Source: JAAYGT01 sp050252075
GTDB lineage: Bacteria; Pseudomonadota; Gammaproteobacteria; Burkholderiales; Burkholderiaceae_B
DNA length: 14,501 bases
Assembly: GCA_050252075.1 (NCBI GenBank)
Contig: JBFWLP010000081.1
Coordinates: 1 to 14,501 of the forward strand
Reading direction: 5' to 3'
Below, one piece after another: positions 7,266 through 14,468 of this stretch (positions are counted from its first letter, which is position 1; every line of letters begins with the position of its first letter). The translations under genes were made by a program, and so were the position numbers. The notes beneath the pieces are model-generated. The model did not search any database. It was not told the DNA's origin and saw only the letters and a list, made by a program, of their open reading frames with translations.

Positions 7266-8551
7266 CAGGGCGTGGCCGGACGGCTGAACGACAGGCCGGC
7301 GGACGCCAGCACAGCCTTGCCTCGCCCTTGCGCCTTGGCCTCGTACATGGCCATATCGGCGGCCAGCATCAACGCCTGGACTCGCAGGCCGTGTTGCGGA
7401 TACAACGCCACACCGACACTGACCGAAACCTGCACACACACCCCTTCCAGGTCGAAGGGTTGGGCGATCGCCGCGCAAACCTTGTCGGCCAACTGCATTG
7501 CAACATCGGCCGACCCCGTGTCGCTCAGCAAAACGGTGAACTCATCGCCGCCCAGCCGGGCAACCGTGTCTTTGGCGCGCAGTGTGCTGCGCAGCCGATG
7601 CCCGACCTGCCCCAGCAAAATATCACCCACGGCATGCCCGTGGGTGTCGTTCACCGGTTTGAAATGGTCGAGGTCCAGAAACAGCAAGGCAAACTGATGG
7701 GAACTGCGCTCGACTTTGCGCAACAACATTTCCAGTTGTTCGATAAATTCGCGCCGGTTGACCAGGCCGGTAACGGTATCGAACCGGGCAAGATGGGTAA
7801 TTTCAGCCTCAAGGCGGCGGTTCTCGGTGATATCGTTGTTATACCCCGTGCAGACGACCGTGCCATCAGGCTGCAATTGCGGTAAATCGCGTGACTCGGC
7901 CCACAGCACCCGCCCGTCGGGATGCACCATGCGAAACACGCTATGCCACGAACGCATGGCGCGCAGCGCGTCGAGCGACTCGTCGAGCACCTTTTGCCTG
8001 TCGTCGGGGTGAATAAGGTTCAGCAAGGTATCGGGGTTGCCCAGAATACTGGCAACGGACAGGCCGAAACGCTCGGTAACGCTGTCGCTGATAAACGTGA
8101 AGCGCCACCCCCCGGTTTTGGGATCAAACACAATCTGATAAACAAATCCCGGCAAAAACCGGGAAATGGTTTGAAGCTGCAGCACCTGGTTCTGCCGCCA
8201 GCTGACGTCACGCGCTGTGAGCAGCAGGTTGCTTTGCCGGCCGGGCAAAGCGATGTCGTTAATGTGGACCTCCCACGACCGCTCGCCCGACAAGGTGGTA
8301 AAGGTGTGCTCGATAAATTGCGGCTGTCCGGTGGACCGGCAACGCATCAGGGCCTGAACCAGCAAGACCGCCTGCGCATCGGGCAAAAGATCGTAGGGGG
8401 TTTTGCCCAGAACTTGCTGCGGATTCAGCCCCAGTTCACTGAAAAACCGTGTGTTGACGTGGCGATAGCGATATGTTTGCCCGCTGTCATCGGCCTGGAG
8501 GACAGCCAGCACATTCGGAGACGCATTAAAGCAGGCCTGAAAAATATCCAT
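7265..8551 (-). CDS. PAS-PAS-GGDEF diguanylate cyclase
   Basis: A 428-residue soluble protein with no membrane segment or signal peptide. Two PAS sensor domains (about 5-118 and 135-245; the second has the LIHPDDR motif of PAS_3 type) precede a GGDEF domain (about 253-415). The cyclase should be active: DTVTGLVNR (258-266), metal-binding Asp293 in LFLDLDHF, and an intact GGDEF at 334-338. The inhibitory I-site RxxD (Arg325-Asp328) lies the standard five residues before GGDEF, so product feedback is expected. There is no EAL domain. It makes c-di-GMP from two GTP in response to an unknown cytoplasmic signal. It starts 33 bp after the ABC permease gene on the same strand and so is probably the last gene of that operon. 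The Shine-Dalgarno is weak. Confidence 0.93.
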   Translation of the reverse strand: MDIFQACFNASPNVLAVLQADDSGQTYRYRHVNTRFFSELGLNPQQVLGKTPYDLLPDAQAVLLVQALMRCRSTGQPQFIEHTFTTLSGERSWEVHINDIALPGRQSNLLLTARDVSWRQNQVLQLQTISRFLPGFVYQIVFDPKTGGWRFTFISDSVTERFGLSVASILGNPDTLLNLIHPDDRQKVLDESLDALRAMRSWHSVFRMVHPDGRVLWAESRDLPQLQPDGTVVCTGYNNDITENRRLEAEITHLARFDTVTGLVNRREFIEQLEMLLRKVERSSHQFALLFLDLDHFKPVNDTHGHAVGDILLGQVGHRLRSTLRAKDTVARLGGDEFTVLLSDTGSADVAMQLADKVCAAIAQPFDLEGVCVQVSVSVGVALYPQHGLRVQALMLAADMAMYEAKAQGRGKAVLASAGLSFSRPATP

Positions 8552-8584
8552 GCATGAGAACCCGCTGCGGCAAGGCCACGACGC

Positions 8585-9379
8585 TTAGATTTTCTCGGTT
8601 TCGCCGGCCTTGGGTCGCCATGCCAGCAGTTTGTCTTCGACAAACGTGACCAGAGCGTCGAGCGCCAGCGCGAACAGTGTGAGCACAACAATGCCTGCAA
8701 ACACTGTGTTGACATCGAGAGTGCCCTCGGCCTGCAGGATAAGGTAGCCCACTCCGCTTGCCGAACCCAGGTATTCCCCCACGACCGCGCCCACGAAAGC
8801 CAGCCCCACCGAGGTATGCAGGCTGGAAAACACCCAGCTGGTGGCCGACGGAATATACACGTAACGAAGCAACTGCTTGCGATTGGCTCCGAGCATGCGA
8901 GCATTGTCAAGCAGCGTGGAGCTGACCTCGCGGACCCCCTGGTAGACGTTGAAGAACACAATGAAGAACACCAGCGTGACCGCCAGAGCAACCTTGGACC
9001 AGATACCCAGGCCGAACCACATGCCGAAAATGGGTGCCAGAATGACCCTGGGCATGGAATTGGCGGCGGTAATGTAGGGGTCGAGCAAGGCACTGGCCCC
9101 GGGAGACAGACCCAGCCACAAACCGAAGGCCAGACCGGCGAGCGTGCCAATGACGAACGCCAGCAGCGTTTCGGAAAGCGTGATCCCCAGATGGTGGTAG
9201 ATATCGGCATTGGTGACAAACCATGCCCAGATCACTTTGGCGACTTCGAGGGGCTGGCCGAAAAAGAACGCTATATCGCGATCCCGCGACGCAAAATGCC
9301 ACACCAGCAGCACAATGACCAACAACAGCACTTGCCAGAACCGCAAGGCCATGGAATTTGATTTCTTGTTTGTCGACAT
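8585..9379 (-). CDS. ABC transporter permease, nitrate/sulfonate/taurine type
   Basis: A 264-residue inner membrane protein with about six hydrophobic segments (near 13-29, 68-90, 104-125, 128-146, 189-204, 225-247). The cytoplasmic EAA loop that docks on the ATPase is recognisable as DNARMLGANRKQLLRYVYIP (158-177) with the conserved Gly164. Length and motif fit the BPD_transp_1 (SsuC/TauC/NrtB-like) family. Its ATG follows the ATPase stop codon after a single base, so translation is coupled. With the two upstream genes it forms a complete importer; the substrate cannot be deduced from the permease. Confidence 0.93.
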   Translation of the reverse strand: MSTNKKSNSMALRFWQVLLLVIVLLVWHFASRDRDIAFFFGQPLEVAKVIWAWFVTNADIYHHLGITLSETLLAFVIGTLAGLAFGLWLGLSPGASALLDPYITAANSMPRVILAPIFGMWFGLGIWSKVALAVTLVFFIVFFNVYQGVREVSSTLLDNARMLGANRKQLLRYVYIPSATSWVFSSLHTSVGLAFVGAVVGEYLGSASGVGYLILQAEGTLDVNTVFAGIVVLTLFALALDALVTFVEDKLLAWRPKAGETEKI

Positions 9380-9380
9380 A

Positions 9381-10190
9381 TCAGACCCGCTTCTGTTGGG
9401 CGTAACCCTTCAAGACCTCTTCGCGCAGAACATCCCAGATGGCTGAATGCAGCTCGACAAACCGGGGATTGGTTCGCACCTCGGCGACATCGCGAGGCCG
9501 TTGCAGATCGATCGTGAATTCGCCGATGGGATGGGTTGCCGGCCCGGCCGACAACACCACCACCCGATCGCTCATGGCAATGGCTTCGTCAAGGTCGTGC
9601 GTAATGAACAGCACGGCTTTGCGTTTGGCCATCCAGAGTTCAAGCACTTCGTTTTCCATGAGCTGGCGCGTCTGGATGTCGAGTGCCGAAAACGGCTCGT
9701 CCATGAGAATGATGTCTGGATCGCGGATGAGCGTCTGGGCCAGCATGGTGCGCTTGCGCATACCGCCTGACATCTGGTGGGGATAGCGGTCTTCGAACCC
9801 CCCCAGACCCACGCGTTTCATCCATTCCCGCCCCTGGGCGTTGGCCTGGGCGGCCGGAACCCCGGCGAACTCCAGACCCGCCGTAATGTTGGACAAGGCA
9901 CTGCGCCAGGGCATGAGCGCCTCGCCCTGAAACATGTAACCCGCCCGCTGGTTCACCCCCGACAAGGGCTCGCCGAATACCGTGACATTGCCCGAGGAGG
10001 GCGCCAGCAAACCGGCACCCACATTCAGCAGGGTGGACTTGCCGCAGCCGGTGGGCCCGACGACGGAAACGAACTCGCCGGGCGCGACACGGATGGTGGC
10101 GTCTTTGACTGCAGTGTAGGAACCGGCGCCGTCGCGGGATGCGAAAGTGCAGGTGATGTTTTCAAGAGAGAGCGCGGAGACGTCAGGCAT
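9381..10190 (-). CDS. ABC transporter ATP-binding protein, nitrate/sulfonate/taurine type
   Basis: The 269-residue ATPase subunit powers the neighbouring permease. It has Walker A GPTGCGKST (45-53), Q-loop Gln88, the family-variant signature MSGGMRKR (140-147), Walker B ILMDEPFSALD (161-171) and H-loop His198. This pattern, with MSGGM in place of LSGGQ, is common in SsuB/TauB/NrtD-type proteins. I chose ATG 10190 because LSLENITCTF follows directly; it overlaps the end of the binding-protein gene by eight bases (ATGCCTGA). The open frame further upstream lies inside that gene and is not conserved. Its stop is one base before the permease ATG. Confidence 0.95.
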   Translation of the reverse strand: MPDVSALSLENITCTFASRDGAGSYTAVKDATIRVAPGEFVSVVGPTGCGKSTLLNVGAGLLAPSSGNVTVFGEPLSGVNQRAGYMFQGEALMPWRSALSNITAGLEFAGVPAAQANAQGREWMKRVGLGGFEDRYPHQMSGGMRKRTMLAQTLIRDPDIILMDEPFSALDIQTRQLMENEVLELWMAKRKAVLFITHDLDEAIAMSDRVVVLSAGPATHPIGEFTIDLQRPRDVAEVRTNPRFVELHSAIWDVLREEVLKGYAQQKRV

Positions 10191-11223
10191 TCGGGTATTT
10201 CTCGTTGGCCTTGTTGACAAAATCATTGGTCCAGACTTTGGAAAGATCGATCTTGGACGCATCGAAGTTGGGCACAAACGCCGCCAGCGACTTCAGCGCC
10301 GTTGCAGGGCCGTCGTCGGCAACACGGCCGTCGGGCGACAGGGCTTCCTTGTTGCCCTTCAGGGCCAGTTTGTACAAATCGGGATCGCCCAGCAGGTAGC
10401 CTTCGGGAACAACCTTGGCGATTTCATCGGGTGATGCCGCCTGGATCCATTTGTCGGCGCGAACGATGGCATTGGCCAGCGCCTGGGCGACATTGGGCTT
10501 GGTATCGAGAAACTCTTGCGACGTATACAGGCAGCCGGAAGGCATGTTCCCGCCGAAAATGGCTTTCGTATCTTTGATGGTGCGCGTGTCGGCCACCACG
10601 GTGACGGCGTCTTCCTTGACCAGCGTGCTGATGACCGGATCAAGGTTGGCCATGGCATCGATCTGGCCGGTGCGCATTGCGGTAATGGCCCCGGCACCCG
10701 CCCCGACCCCGACAAAAGATACATCGCTAGGCTTGAGGCCGTGCTGGGCAAGGAAGAAGCTGGCCATCATGTTGGTTGAAGAACCCGGGGCCGTCACACC
10801 GATTTTCTTGCCTTTCAGGTCGGCGGGTGATTTGTAGTCGGGCATGGTTTTCTTGGAAACCGCCAGCACGATCATGGGCGCGCGGCCCTGCTGGGCGAAA
10901 GCCCGGTAAAACTGGCCCTTGGACTGCAGGTTGATGGTGTGCTCGAACGCACCCGAAACGACATCGGCGCTGCCGCCCACGACCGCCTGCAAGGCTTTCG
11001 AGCCGCCGGCAAAATCAATGACCTTGGCGTTCAGGCCTTCGTCTTTGAAATACCCGTTGATATCGGCGATAGACAGCGGCAGGTAGTAAATGAGCGCCTT
11101 GCCACCCACAGCGATGGTAACGTCTTTGGTTTCGAGTGACTGGGCGCGGACGATGGCTGGCGCAGAAAGCGTAGCGCCGGCCACGCCTGCCAGTTTGAGC
11201 AGGTCACGGCGAGAGAGTTGCAT
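10183..11223 (-). CDS. ABC transporter substrate-binding protein, NMT1/THI5-like, Tat-exported
   Basis: A 346-residue periplasmic binding protein of the SsuA/TauA/NrtA/THI5 group, first gene of the importer operon. The N-terminus SRRDLLK (4-10) is a twin-arginine motif followed by a hydrophobic stretch and a likely cleavage after Ala27 (VRA|Q), so export is probably by the Tat route. The mature part begins with the family pattern VTIAVGGKALIYYLPL and contains DLKGKKIGVTAPGSSTN and GQIDAMANLDP, typical of this fold. ATG 11223 is supported by GGAGG seven bases upstream. No ligand-specific signature is recognised; candidates include sulfonates, nitrate/cyanate and pyrimidine-like compounds. It has its own leader (11224-11353) after recR. 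Confidence 0.93.
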   Translation of the reverse strand: MQLSRRDLLKLAGVAGATLSAPAIVRAQSLETKDVTIAVGGKALIYYLPLSIADINGYFKDEGLNAKVIDFAGGSKALQAVVGGSADVVSGAFEHTINLQSKGQFYRAFAQQGRAPMIVLAVSKKTMPDYKSPADLKGKKIGVTAPGSSTNMMASFFLAQHGLKPSDVSFVGVGAGAGAITAMRTGQIDAMANLDPVISTLVKEDAVTVVADTRTIKDTKAIFGGNMPSGCLYTSQEFLDTKPNVAQALANAIVRADKWIQAASPDEIAKVVPEGYLLGDPDLYKLALKGNKEALSPDGRVADDGPATALKSLAAFVPNFDASKIDLSKVWTNDFVNKANEKYPNA

Positions 11224-11230
11224 GAGTGGG

Positions 11231-11235
11231 CCTCC
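11231..11235 (-). promoter_or_regulatory. Strong ribosome binding site of the substrate-binding protein gene
   Basis: GGAGG on the minus strand, seven bases before ATG 11223, is the clearest Shine-Dalgarno sequence in the window. It fixes the start at the Met before the twin-arginine motif and excludes the longer frame from 11286. Confidence 0.8.
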
Positions 11236-11266
11236 GGGTAATTTGAATTTATTTGTGGCGTAACCG

Positions 11267-11289
11267 GCCGTGTGCTCGCGGCGCACGGC
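11267..11289. repeat. Inverted repeat in the leader of the ABC operon
   Basis: GCCGTGTGC (11267-11275) and GCGCACGGC (11281-11289) form a 9-bp stem with a 5-base loop TCGCG; one pair is G-U on the plus strand and A-C on the minus strand. It lies between recR and the binding-protein gene, 44 bp or more before the ATG. No U-tract follows in the minus direction. It could be an end structure for the recR transcript, a leader hairpin or an operator. I found no convincing promoter in this 130 bp gap. Confidence 0.35.
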
Positions 11290-11353
11290 GGGAATTCTGA
11301 TCTTAGCGTAAACCGGAGCGCTTGTTTATGAGGGGAAGCACTAGCACAAAAAG

Positions 11354-11965
11354 TTACAAACTGCTCCGCCGCTCCATGAGAGCCCAGGCAATGGTGCCTG
11401 CGTCAACGTATTCCAGCTCGCTGCCCGCCGGCACACCACGGGCAAGGCGCGACACCTTCAGGCCGCGTGCGCGCATCAGCTCCGACAAATAATGGGCGGT
11501 GGTCTCGCCTTCCGCCGTGAAATTGGTGGCCAGGATCACTTCCTGCACCTGACCGTCGCAAGCCCGCTCAAGCAAGCGATCGAAGGCCAGCTGTTTGGGC
11601 CCCACCCCTTCGAGCGGTGCCAGACGCCCCATCAGCACATAGTAAAGCCCCCGGTAACCATGGCTGGATTCGATCATGTTCTGATCGGCGGGCGTTTCCA
11701 CGACGCACAGCAGCGAAGGGTCGCGACGCGTGCTCACGCAGGTGGAACACACGGCGTCGTCGGAAAAACTGTTGCACCGGCTGCACCGGCGAAGATCGCT
11801 GATGGCCTGGGACAAGGCCCGGCTAAGCTGCTCGGCACCGGTGGTATCGTGTTGCAATAAATGATAGGCCATACGCCTGGCCGAACGCACCCCCACCCCG
11901 GGCAAACGGCGCAAGGCGTCGATCAGTGCCCTTAAAGGTTCGGGCTCAGGCAGTACCGGATCCAT
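11354..11965 (-). CDS. recR: Recombination protein RecR
   Basis: A 203-residue RecR, which acts with RecF/RecO to load RecA at single-strand gaps. The helix-hairpin-helix motif LPGVGVRSARRMAYHLL is at 21-37, the zinc finger uses Cys61, Cys64, Cys73 and Cys76, and the Toprim domain runs from about 85 with Glu90 in VVE. Conserved TNFTAEGETTAHYL (147-160) and the C-terminal RLARGVPAGSELEYVDAG are intact. ATG 11965 lies 15 bp after the ybaB stop, so it is the last gene of the dnaX-ybaB-recR operon, the same order as in E. coli. Confidence 0.97.
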   Translation of the reverse strand: MDPVLPEPEPLRALIDALRRLPGVGVRSARRMAYHLLQHDTTGAEQLSRALSQAISDLRRCSRCNSFSDDAVCSTCVSTRRDPSLLCVVETPADQNMIESSHGYRGLYYVLMGRLAPLEGVGPKQLAFDRLLERACDGQVQEVILATNFTAEGETTAHYLSELMRARGLKVSRLARGVPAGSELEYVDAGTIAWALMERRSSL

Positions 11966-11980
11966 TTCCAGCCAGGCGGT

Positions 11981-12307
11981 TTAAAACGGAAGTTTCATAC
12001 CGGGCGGCAGCGGCATGCCGGCGGTCACCGATGCCATTTTCTCCTGCGAGGTTGTCTCGGCCTTGCGCAAGGCATCGTTGAAGGCGGCGGCAACCAGATC
12101 TTCGAGCATATCTTTGTCGTCAGCCAGCAGCGAGGGGTCGATGGTGACCCGCTTGACATCATGGCGGCAGCTCATGCTGACCTTGACAAGACCGCCACCG
12201 GACGCGCCCTCAACCACGATATCGGCCAGCGCTTCTTGCGCCTTTTTCATATTCTCTTGCATCTGCTGCGCCTGACGCATCAGACCGGCGATTTGTCCTT
12301 TCATCAT
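11981..12307 (-). CDS. ybaB: YbaB/EbfC family nucleoid-associated protein
   Basis: A 108-residue DNA-binding dimer, similar in length to E. coli YbaB (109). Recognisable parts are the N-terminal helix LMRQAQQMQENMKKAQEAL, the SGGGLVKV strand, the nearly invariant VTIDPSLL with DDKDMLEDLVAAAFNDA, and the C-terminal GMPLPPGMKLPF. Two ATG codons stand side by side (12307 and 12304); AGGA at 12318-12321 lies ten bases before the first. The role of the family is nucleoid binding, with suggested links to recombination through its fixed position before recR. Confidence 0.96.
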   Translation of the reverse strand: MMKGQIAGLMRQAQQMQENMKKAQEALADIVVEGASGGGLVKVSMSCRHDVKRVTIDPSLLADDKDMLEDLVAAAFNDALRKAETTSQEKMASVTAGMPLPPGMKLPF

Positions 12308-12368
12308 GGTGTCTTATTCCTGAAAATTGGGGAGAAAAGCATGGAAAACCACATTGTAGTCGCGGATT

Positions 12369-12390
12369 TGCAGCCAGGTTTCAGGCTGCA
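12369..12390. repeat. Hairpin overlapping the dnaX stop codon
   Basis: TGCAGCC (12369-12375) pairs perfectly with GGCTGCA (12384-12390) around an 8-base loop that contains the dnaX stop codon TGA (12383-12381). The 73 bp from dnaX to ybaB hold no T-run directly after it, so transcription probably continues into ybaB. It may limit 3' decay or reduce expression of ybaB-recR relative to dnaX. Confidence 0.4.
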
Positions 12391-14333
12391 TCACGGCGCA
12401 GGCCGGGGCGGATGCTGTCGGCGATGACGCGCGCGTCAAAGTGTTTGATCAGCGTCAAGACGAAAGGATCCGTCTGCACCGCTTGCTCGGCCTGCTGCTG
12501 CAACGCCGCGCGCTGCGCCTGAGCAACGGCATGGGCCGTATCGTCGCCGGTTGAGCCCCAGTCGACATGCAATTGCACCACCGTACCGAAATGCTCCGAC
12601 AAGACAGTGCACAAGCGCGACTGCGCCGAGGTTTCCGCCAAGGTTCGTATCGCCACCCGTAGCCGCACCCGGTTACCGTCCAGGCCCACCCACTCGCTCT
12701 GCCTGGCCAGTTCAGCGGCCAGGCCGGTGACCGGCAACTGCGCGGCCAGTGCCGGCCAGTCTTTGGCCGTCATTTTTGCCAGACGCGGCAGGTGTCCCTT
12801 GCCGCGCACCGGCGAAGGGGTGGGCGTCGGCAACGCGGCGGCATCGAGTTCCAAGGGTGCGTAACCCGCCGCTTCGTCGTCGTCGGGAATATAACCTTCG
12901 AAATGAAACGCCGAGTCGTCGAATTCGGGCTCATCGGCCTGAAGCGCAGGAGCATCGGTCTGAAGCGCAGGCGCATCGGGCTCAGGCACAGGAACGTCGT
13001 TCGACGATATTATTGCTTGCGTGGACCGGGAAGGCGGCGTCGGTGGCGCCATTGCGCTAGCCTGTGATGGCGCCGGATCATCCCAAGGCGCCGGATCCGG
13101 ATCGGCGTCAGACTCAGGCGCAGTAGCGGGCGACGCATCGGCATGGCCGGAAGGACCAGACGGACCAGACGGACCAGACGGACCAGACGGACCAGAAGGA
13201 CCAGAAGGACCGGAAGGATCAGAAGGGTCTGCGGGATCAGGCAACATACCGGCGGGAACAAGAGCCAGCATGCGCAAGCATGCCATCACAAACCCGGCAT
13301 ATTCATCGGGCGCCAGCGAGAGCTCTTGCCGGCTGTGAACCGCAACGGAATAAAAGAGCTGCACGACATCGGCAGGCATAACCTGCGCCAGCGCCGCAAT
13401 GGATTCTGTCAGCGGGTCGTCGGACGGCAACGCACCAGGCACCCGCTGCGCAATCGCAATACGCGACAGCAAGGTGGCGACATCGGCCAGAGCTCGCGCA
13501 TAGGAAAAACCCCGCACAGCCAACTGGTCGGCCACCGACAACACGGCCTTCGCGTCGCCAAAGGCCAGCGCCTGCAGCAAATGCACCAGATGGGTTTGGT
13601 CAATGGTGCCCAACATGCCCTGAACGGCATCGAGCGTAAGATTGCCGGCACTGTAGGCGATGGCCTGGTCTGTCAGTGAAAGGGCATCGCGCATGGAACC
13701 GGACGCCGCCTGCGCCAGCAGGCGCAACGCCGGAACCTCGAAAGGCATGCCCTCGTCGGCAAGCACCTGACCCAGGTGGCCCACAATGGCCTCACCCGTC
13801 ATTTGCTTCAGATTGAATTGCAGACAACGCGACAGCACGGTGACCGGGATTTTCTGCGGATCGGTCGTGGCCAGAATGAACTTGACGTGGGGTGGAGGCT
13901 CTTCAAGCGTTTTGAGCATGGCGTTGAACGCGTGCCCGGTGAGCATGTGAACCTCGTCGATCATGTAGACCTTGAAACGACCTGCGCTGGGCGAGTAAAC
14001 CGCCTGTTCAAGCAACTGGGTCATTTCATCGACCCCGCGGTTCGACGCGGCATCGAGCTCGACATAATCGACAAACCGGCCCGCATCAATTTCCGTACAG
14101 GCCTTGCAGGTGCCGCAGGGCGTTGCGGTGATACCGGTTTCGCAATTGAGCGACTTGGCCAGCAACCGCGAGAGTGTGGTTTTTCCGACACCGCGTGTGC
14201 CCGTAAACAGCCAGGCATGGTGCAGCCGCTGTGTGGACAGCGCGTGTGTAAGAGCCCGAACCACATGGTCCTGGCCGACAAGGGTGTCAAACGAACGTGG
14301 TCGCCATTTACGCGCCAGTACCAGATATGTCAT
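12381..14333 (-). CDS. dnaX: DNA polymerase III subunit tau (gamma/tau)
   Basis: A 650-residue clamp-loader ATPase. It starts MTYLVLARKWRP like E. coli DnaX. The AAA+ module has Walker A GTRGVGKT (45-52), zinc-binding Cys64, Cys73, Cys76 and Cys79, Walker B VYMIDEVHML (122-131), sensor 1 LATTD (154-158), the arginine-finger motif LSRC (167-170) and sensor 2 near Arg215. The clamp-loader core ends near 360. A long acidic, Pro-rich linker (about 365-510) includes a Pro-Ser-Gly triplet run at 370-396. The C-terminal part (about 520-650) should contact DnaB and the alpha subunit. ATG 14333 is preferred to the in-frame TTG at 14357, which lies directly against the SRP RNA. No E. coli-like A-AAA-AAG slippery site is visible, so a short gamma form is uncertain. 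Confidence 0.97.
   Translation of the reverse strand: MTYLVLARKWRPRSFDTLVGQDHVVRALTHALSTQRLHHAWLFTGTRGVGKTTLSRLLAKSLNCETGITATPCGTCKACTEIDAGRFVDYVELDAASNRGVDEMTQLLEQAVYSPSAGRFKVYMIDEVHMLTGHAFNAMLKTLEEPPPHVKFILATTDPQKIPVTVLSRCLQFNLKQMTGEAIVGHLGQVLADEGMPFEVPALRLLAQAASGSMRDALSLTDQAIAYSAGNLTLDAVQGMLGTIDQTHLVHLLQALAFGDAKAVLSVADQLAVRGFSYARALADVATLLSRIAIAQRVPGALPSDDPLTESIAALAQVMPADVVQLFYSVAVHSRQELSLAPDEYAGFVMACLRMLALVPAGMLPDPADPSDPSGPSGPSGPSGPSGPSGPSGPSGHADASPATAPESDADPDPAPWDDPAPSQASAMAPPTPPSRSTQAIISSNDVPVPEPDAPALQTDAPALQADEPEFDDSAFHFEGYIPDDDEAAGYAPLELDAAALPTPTPSPVRGKGHLPRLAKMTAKDWPALAAQLPVTGLAAELARQSEWVGLDGNRVRLRVAIRTLAETSAQSRLCTVLSEHFGTVVQLHVDWGSTGDDTAHAVAQAQRAALQQQAEQAVQTDPFVLTLIKHFDARVIADSIRPGLRRDAA
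12939..12980 (-). repeat. Direct 21-bp duplication within dnaX
   Basis: Two 21-bp units (12939-12959 and 12960-12980) differ at two positions and encode the repeated peptide DAPALQ(T/A) in the acidic linker of DnaX. It is an in-frame duplication that lengthens the linker by seven residues. Confidence 0.75.
13153..13224 (-). repeat. Eight-unit 9-bp tandem repeat within dnaX
   Basis: On the plus strand, four copies of GGACCAGAC are followed by two of GGACCAGAA and two degenerate units (GGACCGGAA, GGATCAGAA). The minus strand reads Pro-Ser-Gly triplets at DnaX residues 370-394. Since the unit is 9 bp, gain or loss of copies keeps the frame. Identical units sit at the C-terminal end of the run and more diverged ones at the N-terminal end, which suggests recent expansion by slippage. 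Confidence 0.9.
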
Positions 14334-14360
14334 GCGGAGTAGGCCTGTGACAAACAAGAA

Positions 14361-14455
14361 GGCGAGCCTGACTTCGGCACTGATTCTGAGCGACTATGGC
14401 TGCTTCGTTCCCGACCTGACCAGGTTCACCGCCGAACCATGCGAAGGGGCCCGCC
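14361..14455 (-). ncRNA. ffs: Signal recognition particle RNA, small bacterial (4.5S) type
   Basis: The minus strand contains GGTCAGGTCGGGAACGAAGC followed by AGCC, the conserved tip of bacterial SRP RNA that binds Ffh. The GGAA tetraloop (14411-14408) is closed by a G-C pair and flanked by the CAGG and AGCAG sides of the internal loops. The ends pair: GGCGGGCC (14455-14448) with GGCTCGCC (14368-14361), eight pairs including one G-U, giving a hairpin of about 95 bases. With Ffh it directs membrane proteins to the Sec machinery. The 3' end is followed by a T-rich stretch, TTCTTGTTT, that may act as a terminator. dnaX begins 27 bp downstream; I recall the same order in Pseudomonas. The exact ends are estimated from the pairing. 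Confidence 0.95.
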
Positions 14456-14462
14456 GACTGGA

Positions 14463-14468
14463 AGTTTA
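14463..14468 (-). promoter_or_regulatory. Possible ffs promoter -10 element
   Basis: TAAACT on the minus strand ends seven bases before the inferred 5' end of the SRP RNA (14455), the right distance for a -10, though it matches TATAAT at only 4 of 6 positions. No convincing -35 is seen in the remaining bases before the window edge. Confidence 0.3.

Noticed and set aside
6750..7478. Open frame of 242 codons on the minus strand across tal and the end of the cyclase gene
   Set aside because: It is antisense to the conserved transaldolase and would overlap the cyclase gene in another frame; no domain is recognised.
10191..10277. Longer ATPase gene beginning at 10277
   Set aside because: The extra 29 residues overlap the end of the binding-protein gene in another frame and are not typical of ABC ATPases.
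12772..12779. A-rich run on the dnaX coding strand as a programmed frameshift site
   Set aside because: The codons are GCA AAA ATG; after a -1 shift the A-site tRNA would face AAT, so re-pairing is poor, and no downstream stem was seen.
13153..13224. CRISPR-like array
   Set aside because: Units are 9 bp, contiguous, without spacers, and lie in frame inside dnaX.
13021..13679. Plus-strand frames with collagen-like Gly-Pro-Asp/Glu repeats or Arg-Thr repeats
   Set aside because: They arise only from reading the dnaX tandem repeat on the wrong strand; dnaX is conserved on both sides of the repeat.
14334..14357. TTG 14357 as the dnaX start
   Set aside because: The eight extra residues are not conserved, the codon abuts the SRP RNA, and ATG 14333 gives the standard family N-terminus.
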